64,000 nt of DNA from Acanthopleura granulata (GCA_016165875.1 JABBOT010000011.1:7370211-7434210), one strand, 5' to 3'; positions 13,681 through 27,850 are shown, counted from the first letter of the stretch. The notes: generated by a model not told the origin, from the letters alone. Numbers and translations: made by a program.

Positions 13681-16600
13681 ATACACGTATATGTATTAAT
13701 AAACTAATTCATAAACAAGATTATGAATGTTCCTGAGAACATTTTTCGCATGCACGGTCGCGCAGAATCTAAAGTCTGCTTTGGTTGCCGTTGACAATTT
13801 CGGTGTAAAGGGATATGGAAGCTATCTACTTCGGCACTGACGCCAATATAGAACAATGAAACTTGATGGACATGTCTTCCGCGCGGTTAAGCATGTGTAT
13901 ATGGGAATGAGTAGCTAATCACTCAACGGTAACATCCAAACCGCAATGACATGTCCGTGTAATTGGTCATTGGAGCATGGACAACTGAAGTAGAGGCTAC
14001 ATGTTTGTCCTGGACGACAGTCGCTCGTCAAATGGGAGGCCACAGCTTAATTATTTAACCTACCAGATTTGATAAAAGAAAAAGCTGTACGTTGGATACT
14101 CAAAATATTGAGGGAATAAAAAACAGATGGCAAATTGGCATTTGATGAAGCCGTGTATAGGACCAGCTTAGCAAACAAACACGTGTTTCTTGTTGGATCG
14201 ACGGCGTATTAGCCACCAGAAGAAAACAACGGCCTTGTAAAATCGACGGTTCATCAAGAGATGGCTGGAAGGAGAGTAATCCAAAAGCTGATGCCAAGAA
14301 AATCGCCATTGTTGCCAAAGTAAACGGTCGACACTCACATGAAAGTGCACTGACTCGCGCAGTGTGTGGCCAACACGATCTTTAATTTCCGAGCGCCATT
14401 TTTCTCTTCGCCCGCGCATGTGCGCTTCAAGAGAACACGTGGCCTCGCAAATCCACCTTACAAATGCGAGTGTTTGGCATGGTGGCCTTTCTCATATTAC
14501 CTTATCTGGCAGAAATGTTTCTCTAGTCATTAACATCTTATATACCACGTGTCACTCAACGATAGTCCAAAGCCTGCATTCATCTATACATTCATTTTGT
14601 TATGAACACACACCAATATTTAAGCCATTAGATGCAAGTTTAATTTGTCATCTTCTGGCACAAAAACTTGAGGAAGGACAGAAAAATATTAGGAATTGAC
14701 GAGGAAATACAATCTTATGGAATTCTATGTTACAATGAAAACGCAACTTTCCAGACTAAAACATCTTTATGATTTAAAAATTTAAATGATAAGCACTCAT
14801 TTAGTGAAAACAACTCCTGGATAATTCATGCAATTTCAGGAAATTCACAAAATATTAAGGATCTTAAAAGAATTTCACATTTTTAATGAAATGCTAATTT
14901 TTAAAAAAAACTTTCGAACTTATCAAAAATAATAAAATAATTTATCAAACTTAAAATGTATACCATGTTTAATCATGTTTAGAAAACAATTACTGGATTA
15001 TTGGTAAATATTAATCATAGACTTAGGAATCAGATTCAAAATTTAACGTTTCGGTTAATCCAAGCTTTAAGATCACTTCACTGAAATGTTTATAATTTTG
15101 TCCATCACCCACAAGCCATATCTGGCAATCTCGTAAGTGAGGAGAAGTTACACAACATTCTGTTTTGATTATATTGAAAGATAAAGATGAGGATGTTTTC
15201 AAAGTATTGAACTAAGGACTGAATGTTTATGGGAACTGGTTTTGCTATTATTGACCCGCAGCATTCATTTTGGTTGACGGCTGGTATCAGAATGTCGATT
15301 TCGACGCCCAGGATAAAATAGTCAACGATGTTAAAGGTAATGCACTTTTCTCGTCTGAACTTTTTCGCTTGCTCTGGCAGAACTATCTGGGTGCAGTGTT
15401 TTATAGCAGTCGTCACAAACCTGAAATGATGTGCTGTATTCAGGAAGTCTTTTCTGTGTTATTCTTTGGTTGTTTTACCTGGGACCATTGCCAACGTCAG
15501 ATTTTTTTGTCAAGTTTTTGCAGCTCAGAAAATTCGCAGTATTACATTTCATTCTAGTGATGCCCACATCAACAACAAACGAATACATTCCAATAGTTAT
15601 GAAAATGAGAGATTTTCTGTTTATACGTGTTAATGTCTTGTCATTTCTTTGGGGAATCATTTCGTGATATACATTTCCAAGCTTTATTAGTCTTTCTTTG
15701 CGAGAAAGGCATTCTGGCCAGATAAAGGCTGTGTCGTCGTGTATAGGGCGTTAGAAATCGGATATGCAATATTCCAGTTAAACATTACCTCTGTGATTAC
15801 TCAAGCAGGAGCTGGGCCGCCTGTCAAGACCAGGGGCTGTTGTTACGTGATCAAAAATGGGTTCCAGTGGAAGCCTGACATTTGCTTCTCTGGAAGGACA
15901 GGGGGGGCTTTGTTTTCCAGGATCACCCCATGAAAGGAAACACAATGGTCGTCGATGGGAGAAAGAGGGGTGGGGAGTTTAGTACGTCCAGCCAGCTGTC
16001 CGTAATGGCACATGACGAATTGCCCAGTGGGCTGCATGACTGGGCGGTCGGGCTGGGGTCTTATTCATGAGTCGTCTGCGTACTGACCCTCTCATTAACG
16101 TTTAACACCAAGGATGAATTATAGAGTCGATGGGCAAGGAAACTAAGCTCTCCCCTGGTTAATTCGAGGAACACATCAACACGATGGGTCCAATATTACG
16201 ATTATGCATACTAAGATCACATGCTGGCGCAAGGTCAACCGTTGTGCACGACCCTTGGTTAATTGCTGGATGTTTCTCTTCTGTGTAATTCGAATTTTTG
16301 GTATAAATCGGTTTGATTGGTCATTTTGTCACCTGCTGCGGAGAAGCTGTCAGGCAGGTAACCGGAAATGAGAACTGATACGTCTCCTGGTTGCGTGGCA
16401 CGCTCCATTTTGCCTTCTAAGAAAGTCGTTCTTGACAATTTTGACAGTCACGCCGAGGATTAATGTCTTAAGTAAACCGTCCCTAATACACCACACAATT
16501 TAAATTCGATAAAGTACAGACGGTGGTAGCAACATGTTAGGTTATTATTCATATTTTATCCATTAGGGTAGTATCAATCCACTAATAATATAAAAGCGTT

Positions 16601-19499
16601 AAGAGAGAACCTATGTACTTCTAGTAAACCATGTATTTAAAAATGATCATTTCACACACCTCTTTGAAGACAAAAGTTTCTGTGAAGAACAAATACAGTT
16701 GTAAATATTTTTCTAAATGGTGGGTTTTGAGATGGTAAGTAACATTTTAAGTTGTTGAAAGGCCGCATCTCAACAAAAAAAGTTAAAAAGAGGTTGCCAT
16801 GGTGAACGAATCTAATCGTATGAACAAATATTCATAAAATTATATATGAAAAGATTTAAATGGATCAATAAGACAAGATAGTTACAACAAAACACACATG
16901 TAAGACACCGCTCAACTACATTTGAAAAACACTGTTTAGAAAGCCAGCTAGCGTATAAAAGTCCCACAACCTATGAATGCCTCGGTGTGAGTTTATACTG
17001 GATGAGTTCATCAGACAGAGCCCAAAGTATCGGTCTGCCTGACATTGGTATACTCGAGAGTCTCACAGGACAAAAGGATTCTGTCTCGCACAGCTGTGTC
17101 TCAGTCCGACGTATAGAACGTAGTCTGATCACAGAAACGTTCCTTCGATTAATGAGACTCAAGTATAGTCTGCTGCGGTTGTATCCGGTAAAGTTAGCGA
17201 CAAGAAAAAAACAGACATGAATCGCCTCAGGCAGCTTAGAATAATCATAACGCTCATTGGGGAAAACTCTAGCCGGGTTCCTCCAACAAAATGCGTTTTG
17301 GCACCAAATAAAAAAATGAGATTTATGTTGGTTCTAGAATGGCATTTCTTTGGAACCGGGAAAATATATAAAGAAGAATATTGTGTTCTTGATGTAACAG
17401 CACATTTACACTTGTGTAAGCCGATGTCAGCTTTTTTTTTTTGTCTAACACCGGTGCAGTGTAAGACTTATGACATTGTTGGTCTATCTGTGATAAGTCA
17501 CGAACGTTTAGATTAGATTAATTGACAGATAAATTGTTTCAGTGCTGTGAAAACTTTGTCATGAAATGTATGTACACTATTTGGCTGCGAATGTTGATCC
17601 TGACCTAAGTACGAATACAATCTATGTAACAAGTGAAACCGCTCTATTTCACCTAGATTCCACATCGACACAATCTAAGAAAATTTCGCAGGAATCTAAA
17701 TTTGCCATGGTAGGAATATGTCATATCCTAAAATAAATCCAAAATAATTTGGCAACGAATGTATGGACGTTTTCCTCTGTTTTGATAGGGTCTACTTTCT
17801 GTGAACTAATCGTATCATTCACGTGGAAGAATATCAGCCCTCTTGAATGATATCAGCCTCCGTAGCAATTGCAATTCATGCCGTTTTACTGACAGGAAAC
17901 AGCTTCATCATGAAACTGTGATTTTCATCGAGATCTAATCATCAATTCACCACCTTGTATCCTCTCGGCCTATCGCCGGCGATCGTAAGCTCGGGCTCAA
18001 TCCGACCTTTCGTTGGCAGTGAACCGTAGCCCAGAAAACCACTGTCGCCTTAACCACGTCCACCATGGACAAGATTACCATCGATAAGAGGATAACTGGG
18101 AACCTTGTTTAGCAATGCCCTCTAAACCTGCTTTAACGTTTGCTTAATAGACCTTATTTAGCTCACTCTTTATAGCATGATGTTGACATTTGCCGTAATG
18201 CAATGATTTTATCGGTTTATTTTATCCGTTATATACAGGCCAATGGATGAAAGAATGCAATTTTATCACATAATATTCAAAAATGGAACATGTAGAATGA
18301 AAGTTTCCGTTGACAGTTAACGTTGTTTATTTAGTAAAAAAAATATCAGTTTATGGACAATTTCACGATTATCAAGGAAACGTGTTTATGAGCCGTATGG
18401 ATATAATGTGTTTCAATTCCGTTCCCAGTATGATTTTTTGTATGTTTTGTCCCATTAATCATGACCTTGAAAAACGAAAACATTTAATGTGCGTCCATCT
18501 GAATTATTTTAATCTTGAACATGCTAATTCCTTTTCAGTATCAGATTTCAGCTCCAGTGTATTCGTCGGACTGGCAGGGTAATACATAATTCGAGGTCGA
18601 CTTCATTGTAGATGCAAGGCATTATATTGAATAATCCACCCTCCATGCTGTCTTGACAATATATCAGTCGACGAGGCTAGTGTGGCAGTTTAGGTGTAGG
18701 ATGTAAAATTCACTGAAGATCACTTGTCTTCCGAAAAAATCGTCTGTATATCGCATAGCTACACGCATCATAGAGTTTTTCAACATCTTGCCAAGTGTCA
18801 CGGGTTTTCCCGGGTCATTTTGCTACTCCCCACCCCTTCCACCATATACAGCATCCATTAAGAAAAAAAGCATTGGAGGCTTAAGTACATCTGCGGTAAG
18901 AGAAGTCATGTTTCGTTCAGTCTTATTTGACTCTTCATTTAATTTGGTGCTTAGCGCCGTGCTCAAGAATTTTTCAGTTAAATGAAGATGATGATGATGA
19001 CAACGATGACTACATGGAAATATCGGCATGTTAACGTGGAAGTCCCGCAAATGGAACGGGTTTTCAATTAAATCTCATGTTTACGAGTGAATAAAGTCAA
19101 ACAGAGGCTACCCACTGTGGGGAAGTATACGCGGCTATTTACCATGAGATAGGTACCCGACTTGAGGCAAATAACATTGACCTATTTTCACTTCACTGTT
19201 AATTCGCTAGTCAAAGCCCGGTCTTTTTTTCTTTTTATTAAGGCGCTCTCGTTGAATAATTATAACAGGCTTTTGCAGAAAATGGGAAGGAAAAAACTAT
19301 TGCCAGAGACATTGTGGAAATAAAGGAAATGACAGAGCAGGGTGACGTCCAAGGGAAAATGAATTCAAGTGTTTAAAGCAGGCTCGTGAGATCCTCTCCA
19401 GGTTTTGCCTTTTGTTTTCAATTCGGTTCTGGTTTCCACAAATTACCGGACGGGATTTGCAACGAGAAAGATGGAGAGCACAATGGGCAAAGTGGGCAA
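13681..19499. other. Intergenic, no gene seen
   Basis: 14700-15110 is very AT-rich. 15700-16480 is a more complex block that includes two CCYTGGTTAATT copies 100 bp apart (about 16153 and 16253) and may be regulatory. 16500-17000 and 18100-18500 are AT-rich. 17880-18120 is more balanced. A small GAT run lies near 18984-19000. Confidence 0.5.
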
Positions 19500-19509
19500 T
19501 GATTTATGG
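19500..19509 (+). promoter_or_regulatory. PBX-HOX type site
   Basis: Exact TGATTTATGG, the same motif as the minus-strand site at 9041-9050, in a GC-richer block (about 19190-20060). TGATTTATGA occurs at 47401-47410. A single decamer can occur by chance in 64 kb, so this is weaker than the composite site at 9034-9050. Confidence 0.2.
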
Positions 19510-22500
19510 AAGAATTCTTTAATTTGGGACACCTCCTTTCCTTCCCCCTCCCTCGTCTCCAAACTAAAAATGGTATCCGAGTTGCCCTCCCACCCCCAAA
19601 TTACAGGGTGACGTCTGCTTTCATTAAAACACCGATCCGGCTCTCGTCTGTCAATTCTTCCCTTTGATGCCGTACCGTCTGCGAGACGGCCCCAAGTCAC
19701 AAATTACAACCGCGATCTTTAAATTTCGATAGATTTCAATAAAGTGAATCGCAAACACCTGTAATTAGACAGCCAACCAAATTAGTGGGTTTTTTTTTTC
19801 TATTTTCACCGCGTGCTTCAACTGCACGTGGGGTATTGTGCGTGCATCTGTCCGTTTTCGCAGCACCAATCAAAAGACGACGTCATCGCGTCAAGACGGT
19901 CATTTGTTCTGGATTGACATAGCAGAATCGTCTCGGTCAAGTCCTTGTCCCGCTCCTACCAATATAAGCGCCCCTCCAACCCCCACACCCTTAAACCTCT
20001 CGCGAATGTCGCGAAAACAACTGGTGTGCGCAGGACCCTCGCTGCAACATATGTATCGTAGCTGATGTTGTCAATTTGTATAAAGAAATCACTTACTCTC
20101 GATTGTTCACTTGACGCACCCCTCGCAGTGAAATATGTTTTCTTTTACTCACGAATCACCACAGAAGTAATTATTACTAAAATACGTTCAACCTTGTTGC
20201 ACGTGCAGGCCATATGAAATGTAAAGCCCACATGTTCAGAAATATGTATTATTATTACGTAATATTATATAGAATATATGCATATGTATGAACAAAAAAG
20301 AAACCACGTCTAATTAATAAATGCAAGAATAAGAAAATAATTAATCTAAAAAGCTTACAGTTGAGTCGAATGTATAGTAAAGATGAGGTTGCGGAAGCTA
20401 GTATATTATGCACAATGACGCTTATGACAATTTTAGAATGACGTTTGAACAGTCTTTGCTAATTTAGTTGGCATGCAAATTAAGCAGTACCGAATGGGGG
20501 CAACAGAAAGCAGATGACACATTTTTGTTACATTGATGAAGCCAGAATGAGAAAATAAAAAGAAATCCTAAAATCCAAGGTGAATCTAATTCACCTCCTT
20601 TTTCTGTAAAATGCTTCAAGGAAATAAAAATACATATGGCGTCTACAAAATAGTCAGTATAAAGCAGTTATGTTGAATATAAGATCAGTTTATAGAGGCA
20701 AATGAAGTTCACCAAATTATGGTTTGTGTTGAAGTAGACTCGTTTTATTTACTTGCGAAGTGCATATGAATGCAGTTGAATACATATTAATTTATACGTT
20801 TAATGGGATATTTTCTACACATTTGACTGATTCAATCTGTACACACCTGTATCTGGTTTGTTACATAAGCTATGGTTATGCGCCAGAAAAACCCTTGCAG
20901 CCTTTATTTACCTGTGTATATGTCACTTTGTCCCTTCATTCACGCAGAGAAGAAAACAGATACATAATTACAAGTAGGGGTATCATAACTGCTCTACATG
21001 CCAGGTACCCGCAGCGGCGCCGTGTCATCTCCTTACTGCCACGCCCCCTATCGGATTACCCAGGCTCACAGCCCTTTTAAAGACAATTGCATCGGAGTCC
21101 CAGCATTGTTCGGTGGGCTGATTAGTCGTGCAAAGCAGGGGCAAATCATCGATGACATATTGGAAAACAATCTCAAATCGATAATCTCTGATTGAACGCA
21201 ATGTTTGCGTCATTATGACCGGGTGATTAAGCTGGGCGGGGATTGCCAAGGTGAATAAAACAAGGCATTGATTCGGATTACAGTCTAGTCGACTGGAAAT
21301 GACAGCCATTGCTTGCAGTTCCGAATGTAACCGTAGAATTCCAATGCGAAATTACGTGCTATTAGTGTCTTATACTCGTAGTACACCGCCCATTTATACC
21401 ATGGCTAAATGGAACACAGAAATTCGTTTAACAGCGGCATTTATGTTTTTTTTTTAATATAATTAATAGGATATCTTTTTTGTACAGTAAGTCAGAAAGC
21501 TACTTGGTGAGAGAAAAAAAAAAGAAGAAAAAACCTATGTATATATTATTTCTCCTCTTTTCTTCATACATTAATCATACAAGTTTTCTACCAAATTTAT
21601 ATATAATACCAAGCGACGCCATTCGTAAACGAATGGAGATTTATTGCTGGTCTTCAGTGCTACACGGAAAAGTTTATAATTTAGCTTTATAAATACATGG
21701 CTGATCATGGAGATATAACCACATGTACAAACAAAATGAGTAGGTTTTTGTAAAGTTTGCCAAGGAAGTCAATCTTTTAAGTATAATTGGAATTTGCCAT
21801 TATACCCTATTAGATATAGCTGTATATGTTGTTGCAGCAATACATACAACAGCCCTGTCGCTCCTTCATTTCGATGTAATAATTTATGCACATACTGTTA
21901 ATAGAAATAAGGGTCTTTCACAAAATGGTTCTGGCCATGCGTATTTCATCTAAATTGATACAAAACTATATTTAGAAGGAATGGTTAAGGCCTAACATCA
22001 CTTCAGTGAGAATTTTTCTTGTTGCCTACATGGAGCCCTCCACCGAACCATCAGTTATTTAATTTTTGTTTAAAACCAAACTTAAGAATTAGATCAATGC
22101 ATTGTTTTGAAAACCCATCTCGAATGTCCTGCAGTGATATCATATATGTAAAATGAATCGGTATAGTAATCAAAATCATTATACATTTCACGACGCACAC
22201 TTACAGGACAGAAAGAAATTTCCCAGAATGGGCGATCATGGAGTTACGCTCTCGTCCTGTGTTCTTCATCACACAGGATCCATGTATTTAGACGTATTTA
22301 GAATCTGTAGAAATAGTATTTGCACCAGTTCTTGTATATATTTAATGTTTACTCATTCTCCATTACCCATTAAAAACCAAACTAATTATCACTTTTATTA
22401 AAACCAAGCATGTATGTTACTTAAATTGTGTTATATTCCTTGTTGCAGACAAAACGTTGTTCTAATCAAAGAGTCATTATAACACTGAGCACGTAGACGA

Positions 22501-22668
22501 TGCCTTGGACAAACATCCCCACCTTAAAAGGCGTTTACGTTTCTAACGTTAAGTATGATGGTTTAATGATTTAATACGCCTAAGAATTAACTTCTGTCAA
22601 GGTATTCCAATGTGTGGGTGTAAAACATTGTAATTAGCTCAGAAGAAACCTGCGCAGATCACCAGAAG
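19510..22668. other. Intergenic, no gene seen
   Basis: 19510-20060 and 20990-21320 are more balanced in composition; the rest is AT-rich. A purine run of A and G lies at about 21511-21531. Frames such as 20760-21080 and 21025-21309 overlap on opposite strands and have no recognisable family. Confidence 0.5.
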
Positions 22669-22770
22669 TAACGGAAAAAATTCTTGATGTATCCGAGCCA
22701 GCCGGAGCTGGACTCGAACCCGCACCCTGATAGGCCAATGGCCGTTGAACTAGATCAGCGACCACGGTGT
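22669..22770 (-). mobile_element. tRNA-derived SINE head fragment
   Basis: On the minus strand, GCTGATCTAGTTCAACGG resembles an A-box region and GGTTCGAGTCC is a good B box, with tRNA-like spacing. TTTTTT, a Pol III-type terminator, lies at 22676-22681. No complete cloverleaf could be built by eye, so a SINE head or tRNA pseudogene is more likely than a working tRNA. Confidence 0.45.
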
Positions 22771-22949
22771 GATATAGTGGGTAAAACGACTTCCTGTCAG
22801 GTTACCTCAGTTATGGTTTTATTCCAACCGCTCAAGTAAATTTTTAAAAAGAAGCAACTTATACATTCCCTAGTACTGTGGTGAAGGCTGAATTAAGAAG
22901 GAAGAAATGCATTGATGTTCCTTGCTCTTTATTAGACGTCACTGTTATA

Positions 22950-23020
22950 GAATCTAGAGCCCTGAACTAAGATACGTGTAGTCGAGATCTCTCGACCACT
23001 GAGAGCCTCTTTGGCCATTT
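22950..23020 (-). mobile_element. Possible tRNA-like fragment
   Basis: On the minus strand, GGCTCTCAGTGGTCGAGAG resembles a tRNA D-arm/A box and GTTCAGGGC a weak B box. It lies about 200 bp from the tRNA-like head at 22669-22770 in the same orientation, so both could be parts of one decayed composite element. Confidence 0.3.
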
Positions 23021-23549
23021 ATCTGGACGTCAATCAGTCACACCAAGCGTCATGTGTCTTGTTGTGATTACAAGGTTGTCAAAGACCAAACAAACCGAAT
23101 CCGCAACTCTCAACAGTGTCATTAAGTGAAAGAGAAGACGTTAACGAGCGTGGCAAACAGACAGATAACTCTCTTCCACGTGACAGTGCATGGTTACCGC
23201 TCTCGCGATGCGCGAGATCAATAACGACATTAAACCTCAGCAACGTCTGTTACAGCTGTATTAATGGGGTACAGAAATTGATGCTGATTGGCCTAAAATT
23301 CAGGACATGGAACTGCCTTCATGGTTGAGAGAGTTTCGTAAAGTCGCCCACAAAAGAGGCAAATAAATGTCTGATTACAAAAACTGTTATACAAGTAAAA
23401 ATTGCGATTCATCTGAACTTTTAACAATGTTGAAGTCTGATTACTCACCCACTTTAATCAGAAAATGAAATGGCAGCGGGGTCCAAAGCCACGGTGTAGT
23501 AGTGTAGCCTACTGCCTTTGCGCTATTGAAAGACTATAAAACACCACAA

Positions 23550-23564
23550 TGCAACGCATTAGAA
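23550..23564. repeat. Target-site duplication, copy 1
   Basis: TGCAACGCATTAGAA, identical to copy 2 at 23896-23910, next to the ATTC-type tail of the SINE. Confidence 0.85.
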
Positions 23565-23895
23565 TGAATGAATGAATGCTTATTGTTTAACCCCCAACTC
23601 GAGAATATTTCACTAAAACGAAGGCGGTGTCTCCTTGGTGCAGGACGCATTTCCACCGTATCTTTTATCTGGTGCTGCCGAGACGACTTGCCGATGATAC
23701 CCAACAAGCCCCTTCTCCCAGTCACATTATACTGACATCGGGCCGACCAGTCCACCCTCTACCCTCTTACTGCTGAGCGCCTAGCGAGGAAGCAGAATGT
23801 ACCATTTTTTAAAGTCTTTGGTATGACCCGACCCAGGTTTGAACCCAGATCTCCCCGTCCGAAAGCGGACGCTCAACTGCGCTATTCGGGGGGGT
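23565..23895 (-). mobile_element. Intact tRNA-derived SINE with target-site duplication
   Basis: A 331-bp element read on the minus strand. Its 5' end is a tRNA-like head with an A box (TAGCGCAGTTGAG) and B box (GGTTCAAACC), followed by an unrelated body. The 3' part contains GTGAAATATTCTCGAGTTGGGG, here split as GTGAAATATTCTCGAG plus a GGGG run, then TTAAACAATAAG and an ATTC-repeat tail. It is flanked by identical 15-bp copies of TGCAACGCATTAGAA (23550-23564 and 23896-23910), the signature of LINE-mediated insertion. The 3' end resembles the Meta-SINE (MESC-type) tails of molluscs and brachiopods. The perfect duplication suggests a fairly recent insertion. It has no coding capacity, and the open frame at 23534-23755 is incidental. 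Confidence 0.85.
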
Positions 23896-23910
23896 TGCAA
23901 CGCATTAGAA
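23896..23910. repeat. Target-site duplication, copy 2
   Basis: TGCAACGCATTAGAA, identical to copy 1 at 23550-23564, next to the tRNA-like head of the SINE. Confidence 0.85.
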
Positions 23911-26210
23911 CATTCGAAACTGTTATAGATGCTTACACAGGACATGGTTTCTATTTTTTTAATTACCCTATATTGTCGCCAAAATATTCGAAGTTATGTC
24001 AAATTCCGAAAATCTCGTACATAGTGCATTTGATTTTTATATAGGGATAGATACTGAAGAAACTTGGTGATCGTCAGTTCTTACTTTTGACTGATGATGT
24101 TATGTGTTCATAACATCTTGATGAACAAAAATCATTTGAGCATTTCATCAGAAAGTTCCTACATTTCTATTTTAACACCTATAAGTTCTACATATGGGTG
24201 GACATTGCGCTCTTTTGGGTATACCCGTGCAAGGATTGGGCAAGTTCATACTCAGCCATAATAATTTTTGTACCTTTCCTGCTTCCAGTGGTGAAGAGCG
24301 CACAAAGGGAGGCTAATGCGAAACAAACCACTTTCTTCCTCTGCTATTCTAACGAAGGAAAACCCAATAAATACTGTTTAGTCGCACGTACAGAATTTGT
24401 TATGGCGTCAAAAACTGAAAAATAACTAAATGGAAAAATTCAAACAACCAAGTAAATTGTTTGTGTTTTTGTGAGTTTAAGACTACAACTACATTCGAAA
24501 ACCAAAACGGGTTGCTATGCAAGGCAATTTGCTGCATTTAATCTGCGCGGTTCATTTTCTCTGAGGTGGAGCATCGCTTATAGCCTCAGTGAAATCAGGT
24601 GTTAAGATCAGCGACACGCCGCATGAGGCAGGTGGATCATAAGCGGATTTGACCTTCCTATCACAGCCCCTCTGTGTGATCACGTATGCTTAGTCACCGT
24701 CGGACTCACTGATTTTTACGCGCCTGTAAACGTCTTATGTAACGATGATTATCTTATCTGGTTGCACGCATGACTGCAAACTTGCACGCTGCTTTCCATA
24801 GCCGTGCACCAATAATGGCCACTTTTGCAACACGTTTGGGCTTTAGTAGCAACCGTTTATAGATGACCTTCTATGAGAAACCTTTCCGTCAACGCAGTTC
24901 CTCGTCGATTTCTGAAGCACATATACCCGTACGTAGGCGCTAAATACAGATTCAGCATGTAAATCCTACGCTGAGCTTAATTTCACATGTCAGTTGTATT
25001 TGGGAACGTACAAATATTCTACACATTGCTACATATAAACAGTTAAGCCACCTGTACCTCAGCATGGGCAAATCTACCCATCACTCTAATATATACACGA
25101 TCATAATATACCGTTTGCAATAGCGTGCATAAACATTAGTACGATTAAACAAGATATTTAACAATTTCACTGTTATTGTATCAGAATGATGAATACACGG
25201 ATTTAGTTTTATGGCAGTTTTTATTCTATTTTTACGTCAAATCCGTGCGAAAAAGTCATAAAATAGCAGGGGATTACTCAGCCAGGAGGAAACATTTTGA
25301 ATGTACGTGCTATGTAGCTTAATGCTTAGATTTGCTGAAATACTGTGTTTTATTTTTACTCTTCAACTTTTACTCCAAAAACATAGATTACCATACCATT
25401 ATAGAATATATCCCATGCACTCACAGATATAGACTAATCAGCGGCACCCCAAGTCTGCATTATTGCATGTCTTTAAATTCATAGTGCTTTTGCTATTCCA
25501 AAATTTTTTACAGGTTATTATGCCGGTGCAAAATACATTACTCACTCATAAATAATTTTTTTTTAAAATCTGCTATGTTGCCTTTCACCACGTTTACAAC
25601 CGGGTATCTTTCTATGTTTTGTTGTCAGGTTTAGAAACACATTATATGCCGTGCGAGTATATACAAATGATACAGCACTTCAGTGTAGTATAATTCTTCT
25701 GCCTGGTAGAGTTTCACGCCCAAGAAGAGCAATGATGTCGTATATAGACTTTCTGCACACACAAACTTACGCTTTTTCAATTACGAAATCTTGTCGTAAA
25801 TAACAATCAGATCTCTGGATACACCTTGTACGCGGTCGCCGTGTGCTCAGTGAGGTATGAAACTTCAGAATGAAAACAAGCTTCTGCCGTGTCTTCTTAC
25901 AGGAGAACATACACAAAGCTTAACACCAACAGTAGGCCCCTCTGTCCTCGAAGTCTTTCAATACCAGTAAATGACCTGTCAACATTGACTGATAACTCAG
26001 GAGTATTATGCGGTGCGAACATTAAAGTTCATTATACCTACGTATAGAAGAGACGTTCTCAAAGCAGTGCCCGGTGTAAGCACACCAAGGAATCGCCGTG
26101 TTAACCTGTCGTGTGCAAGGCAGATATTTCCCCCATTGGGTGTTATGGGCTATTATGGCCATATACCGGTATTCCACTATTCACGGGCACATGCGCGGTA
26201 TGAAACTAGA

Positions 26211-26213
<3 letters not shown>

Positions 26214-26242
<29 letters not shown>
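26214..26242. repeat. (TA)n microsatellite
   Basis: Uninterrupted run of about 14 TA units. Confidence 0.95.
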
Positions 26243-26245
<3 letters not shown>

Positions 26246-26675
26246 GTAAACAGATGCGGAATTTTTGCTAACGGCAAAGATATTTCTTTTCAGTGCGGGT
26301 GGAATTTCTTTTCGATGAGATTTTTTTTCTTCAACGATGTCGACAATGTCTACTCTTTTCCTTGGGGTCGCACGAAGCGTTGAGGACTGGCTCTGTTATT
26401 CCATTTTGGAGATTGTATTTTTCGAATGATAATGCATAAATCTGGCAACACTACGATCTACGTGTAATATTATGATACCAATGTATACCAACTGCAAATG
26501 TTATGTGAAAATGTTTACAGAAGTAAACATTTTTTAAATTTTTTCTTTGTATTTCTTTCCAACGAAAATATTCAGTTTACAATGTCAACTGATTTCCGCT
26601 GGATCGCAGGAAGTTAGCTGTCTTGTTTCCATAATTGTCACAAAGTACGAGTCATACTTGCATAATATAGTAAGA

Positions 26676-26745
26676 GTTTAGGCTTGAACCTGCCTCAGCT
26701 TGGAATGCACACATCGTCAGTCATGCTCAAAAAGTGTCCAGCAAA
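26676..26745 (-). mobile_element. Possible tRNA-like fragment
   Basis: On the minus strand, TGACTGACGATGTG (weak A box) and GGTTCAAGCC (good B box) are spaced about as in a tRNA. No other support. Confidence 0.25.
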
Positions 26746-27850
26746 ACGAGACGCCCGTCGTTAATTTTCCAAAAACGACTCAAATCGACAATTCTATAGG
26801 CTTATCGAACAACATGATTTTTATTTATTTATTTTTTTTTTGGCCAAATTGACTGCAAATTGACAGATCTGCTCATAGTCTAGCCATGCACAAAAGTATT
26901 CGTTATCCTTCCTTACAAGGAACGTCTACTATGGAATCTTCTTTGACCTTTAAATCCTTATAGATTTAAAGTCGTATTTAATTCGACAACCGTGTTAACA
27001 TTATGTTTCCTTTGAACTAAAACATGTCCACCAGGTACTGATCGGACCAGTGTCACTATAATGTGTCCGGCCTTGGTGTCTCTTCCAGTGCCTTTAGTAT
27101 GGCTGTCCAGTGAACCAGCACTCCAGATATGTCGCCACTGGAGCCGATCTGAAAACCCAATGCAAAATTGCCAAAGGTCTGTGGTTTATTTCACACTCTA
27201 CGTTTTCCTCCATGCACTCATAAAATAAATAAATAAATATGTTGAGTACAGCTTACAGCAAAAGGACCGATCGCTAACCAAGCTGCCAAATTGATTTACA
27301 ATCAAAATGACCCACATGTTAACGCCACTTTTGAAATAAATCAAAAGGTGATTTAAAAAACAGGCTTCTACAAGACAAGAGAAAAATTTTATGAAATTTA
27401 ATTCAGCATTTTTTAGTCAATGTTGCAAATAAATCGATCTTGATACTGGGTAATTCTATACAATTGCCAGCGGATCAGTTGGCACGTTTAGATTTATAGA
27501 GTTAGATTTGATTTGAGTCAGCGGATGGGTTCTGCGCATTTTGACTCAAGACATAGTCCGACAAATTGCCATCAAGTAATAATTTAAATTCTGGTTGCAT
27601 TGTAACAGTTGCTGTTTAATTTGCATGCATACACGTCATGTGGCTGAGGACTGAAATGTGTTAAAAGGGCAATCTGGACCAGACACTAAATCGGGCTGCA
27701 AACCGGCTGTGGAGAAACCTTACACCTTCAAATTAACGTGTGGTAACACTGTGTTGCCAACCTGTGTATTGCCCGAGTCCCAGCGTGTGAAGTGTGTTGC
27801 CCCTTTGGGGGTCAAGCGATGGCTTGCTCCGGTAACCAGCTCGCAAAGCG

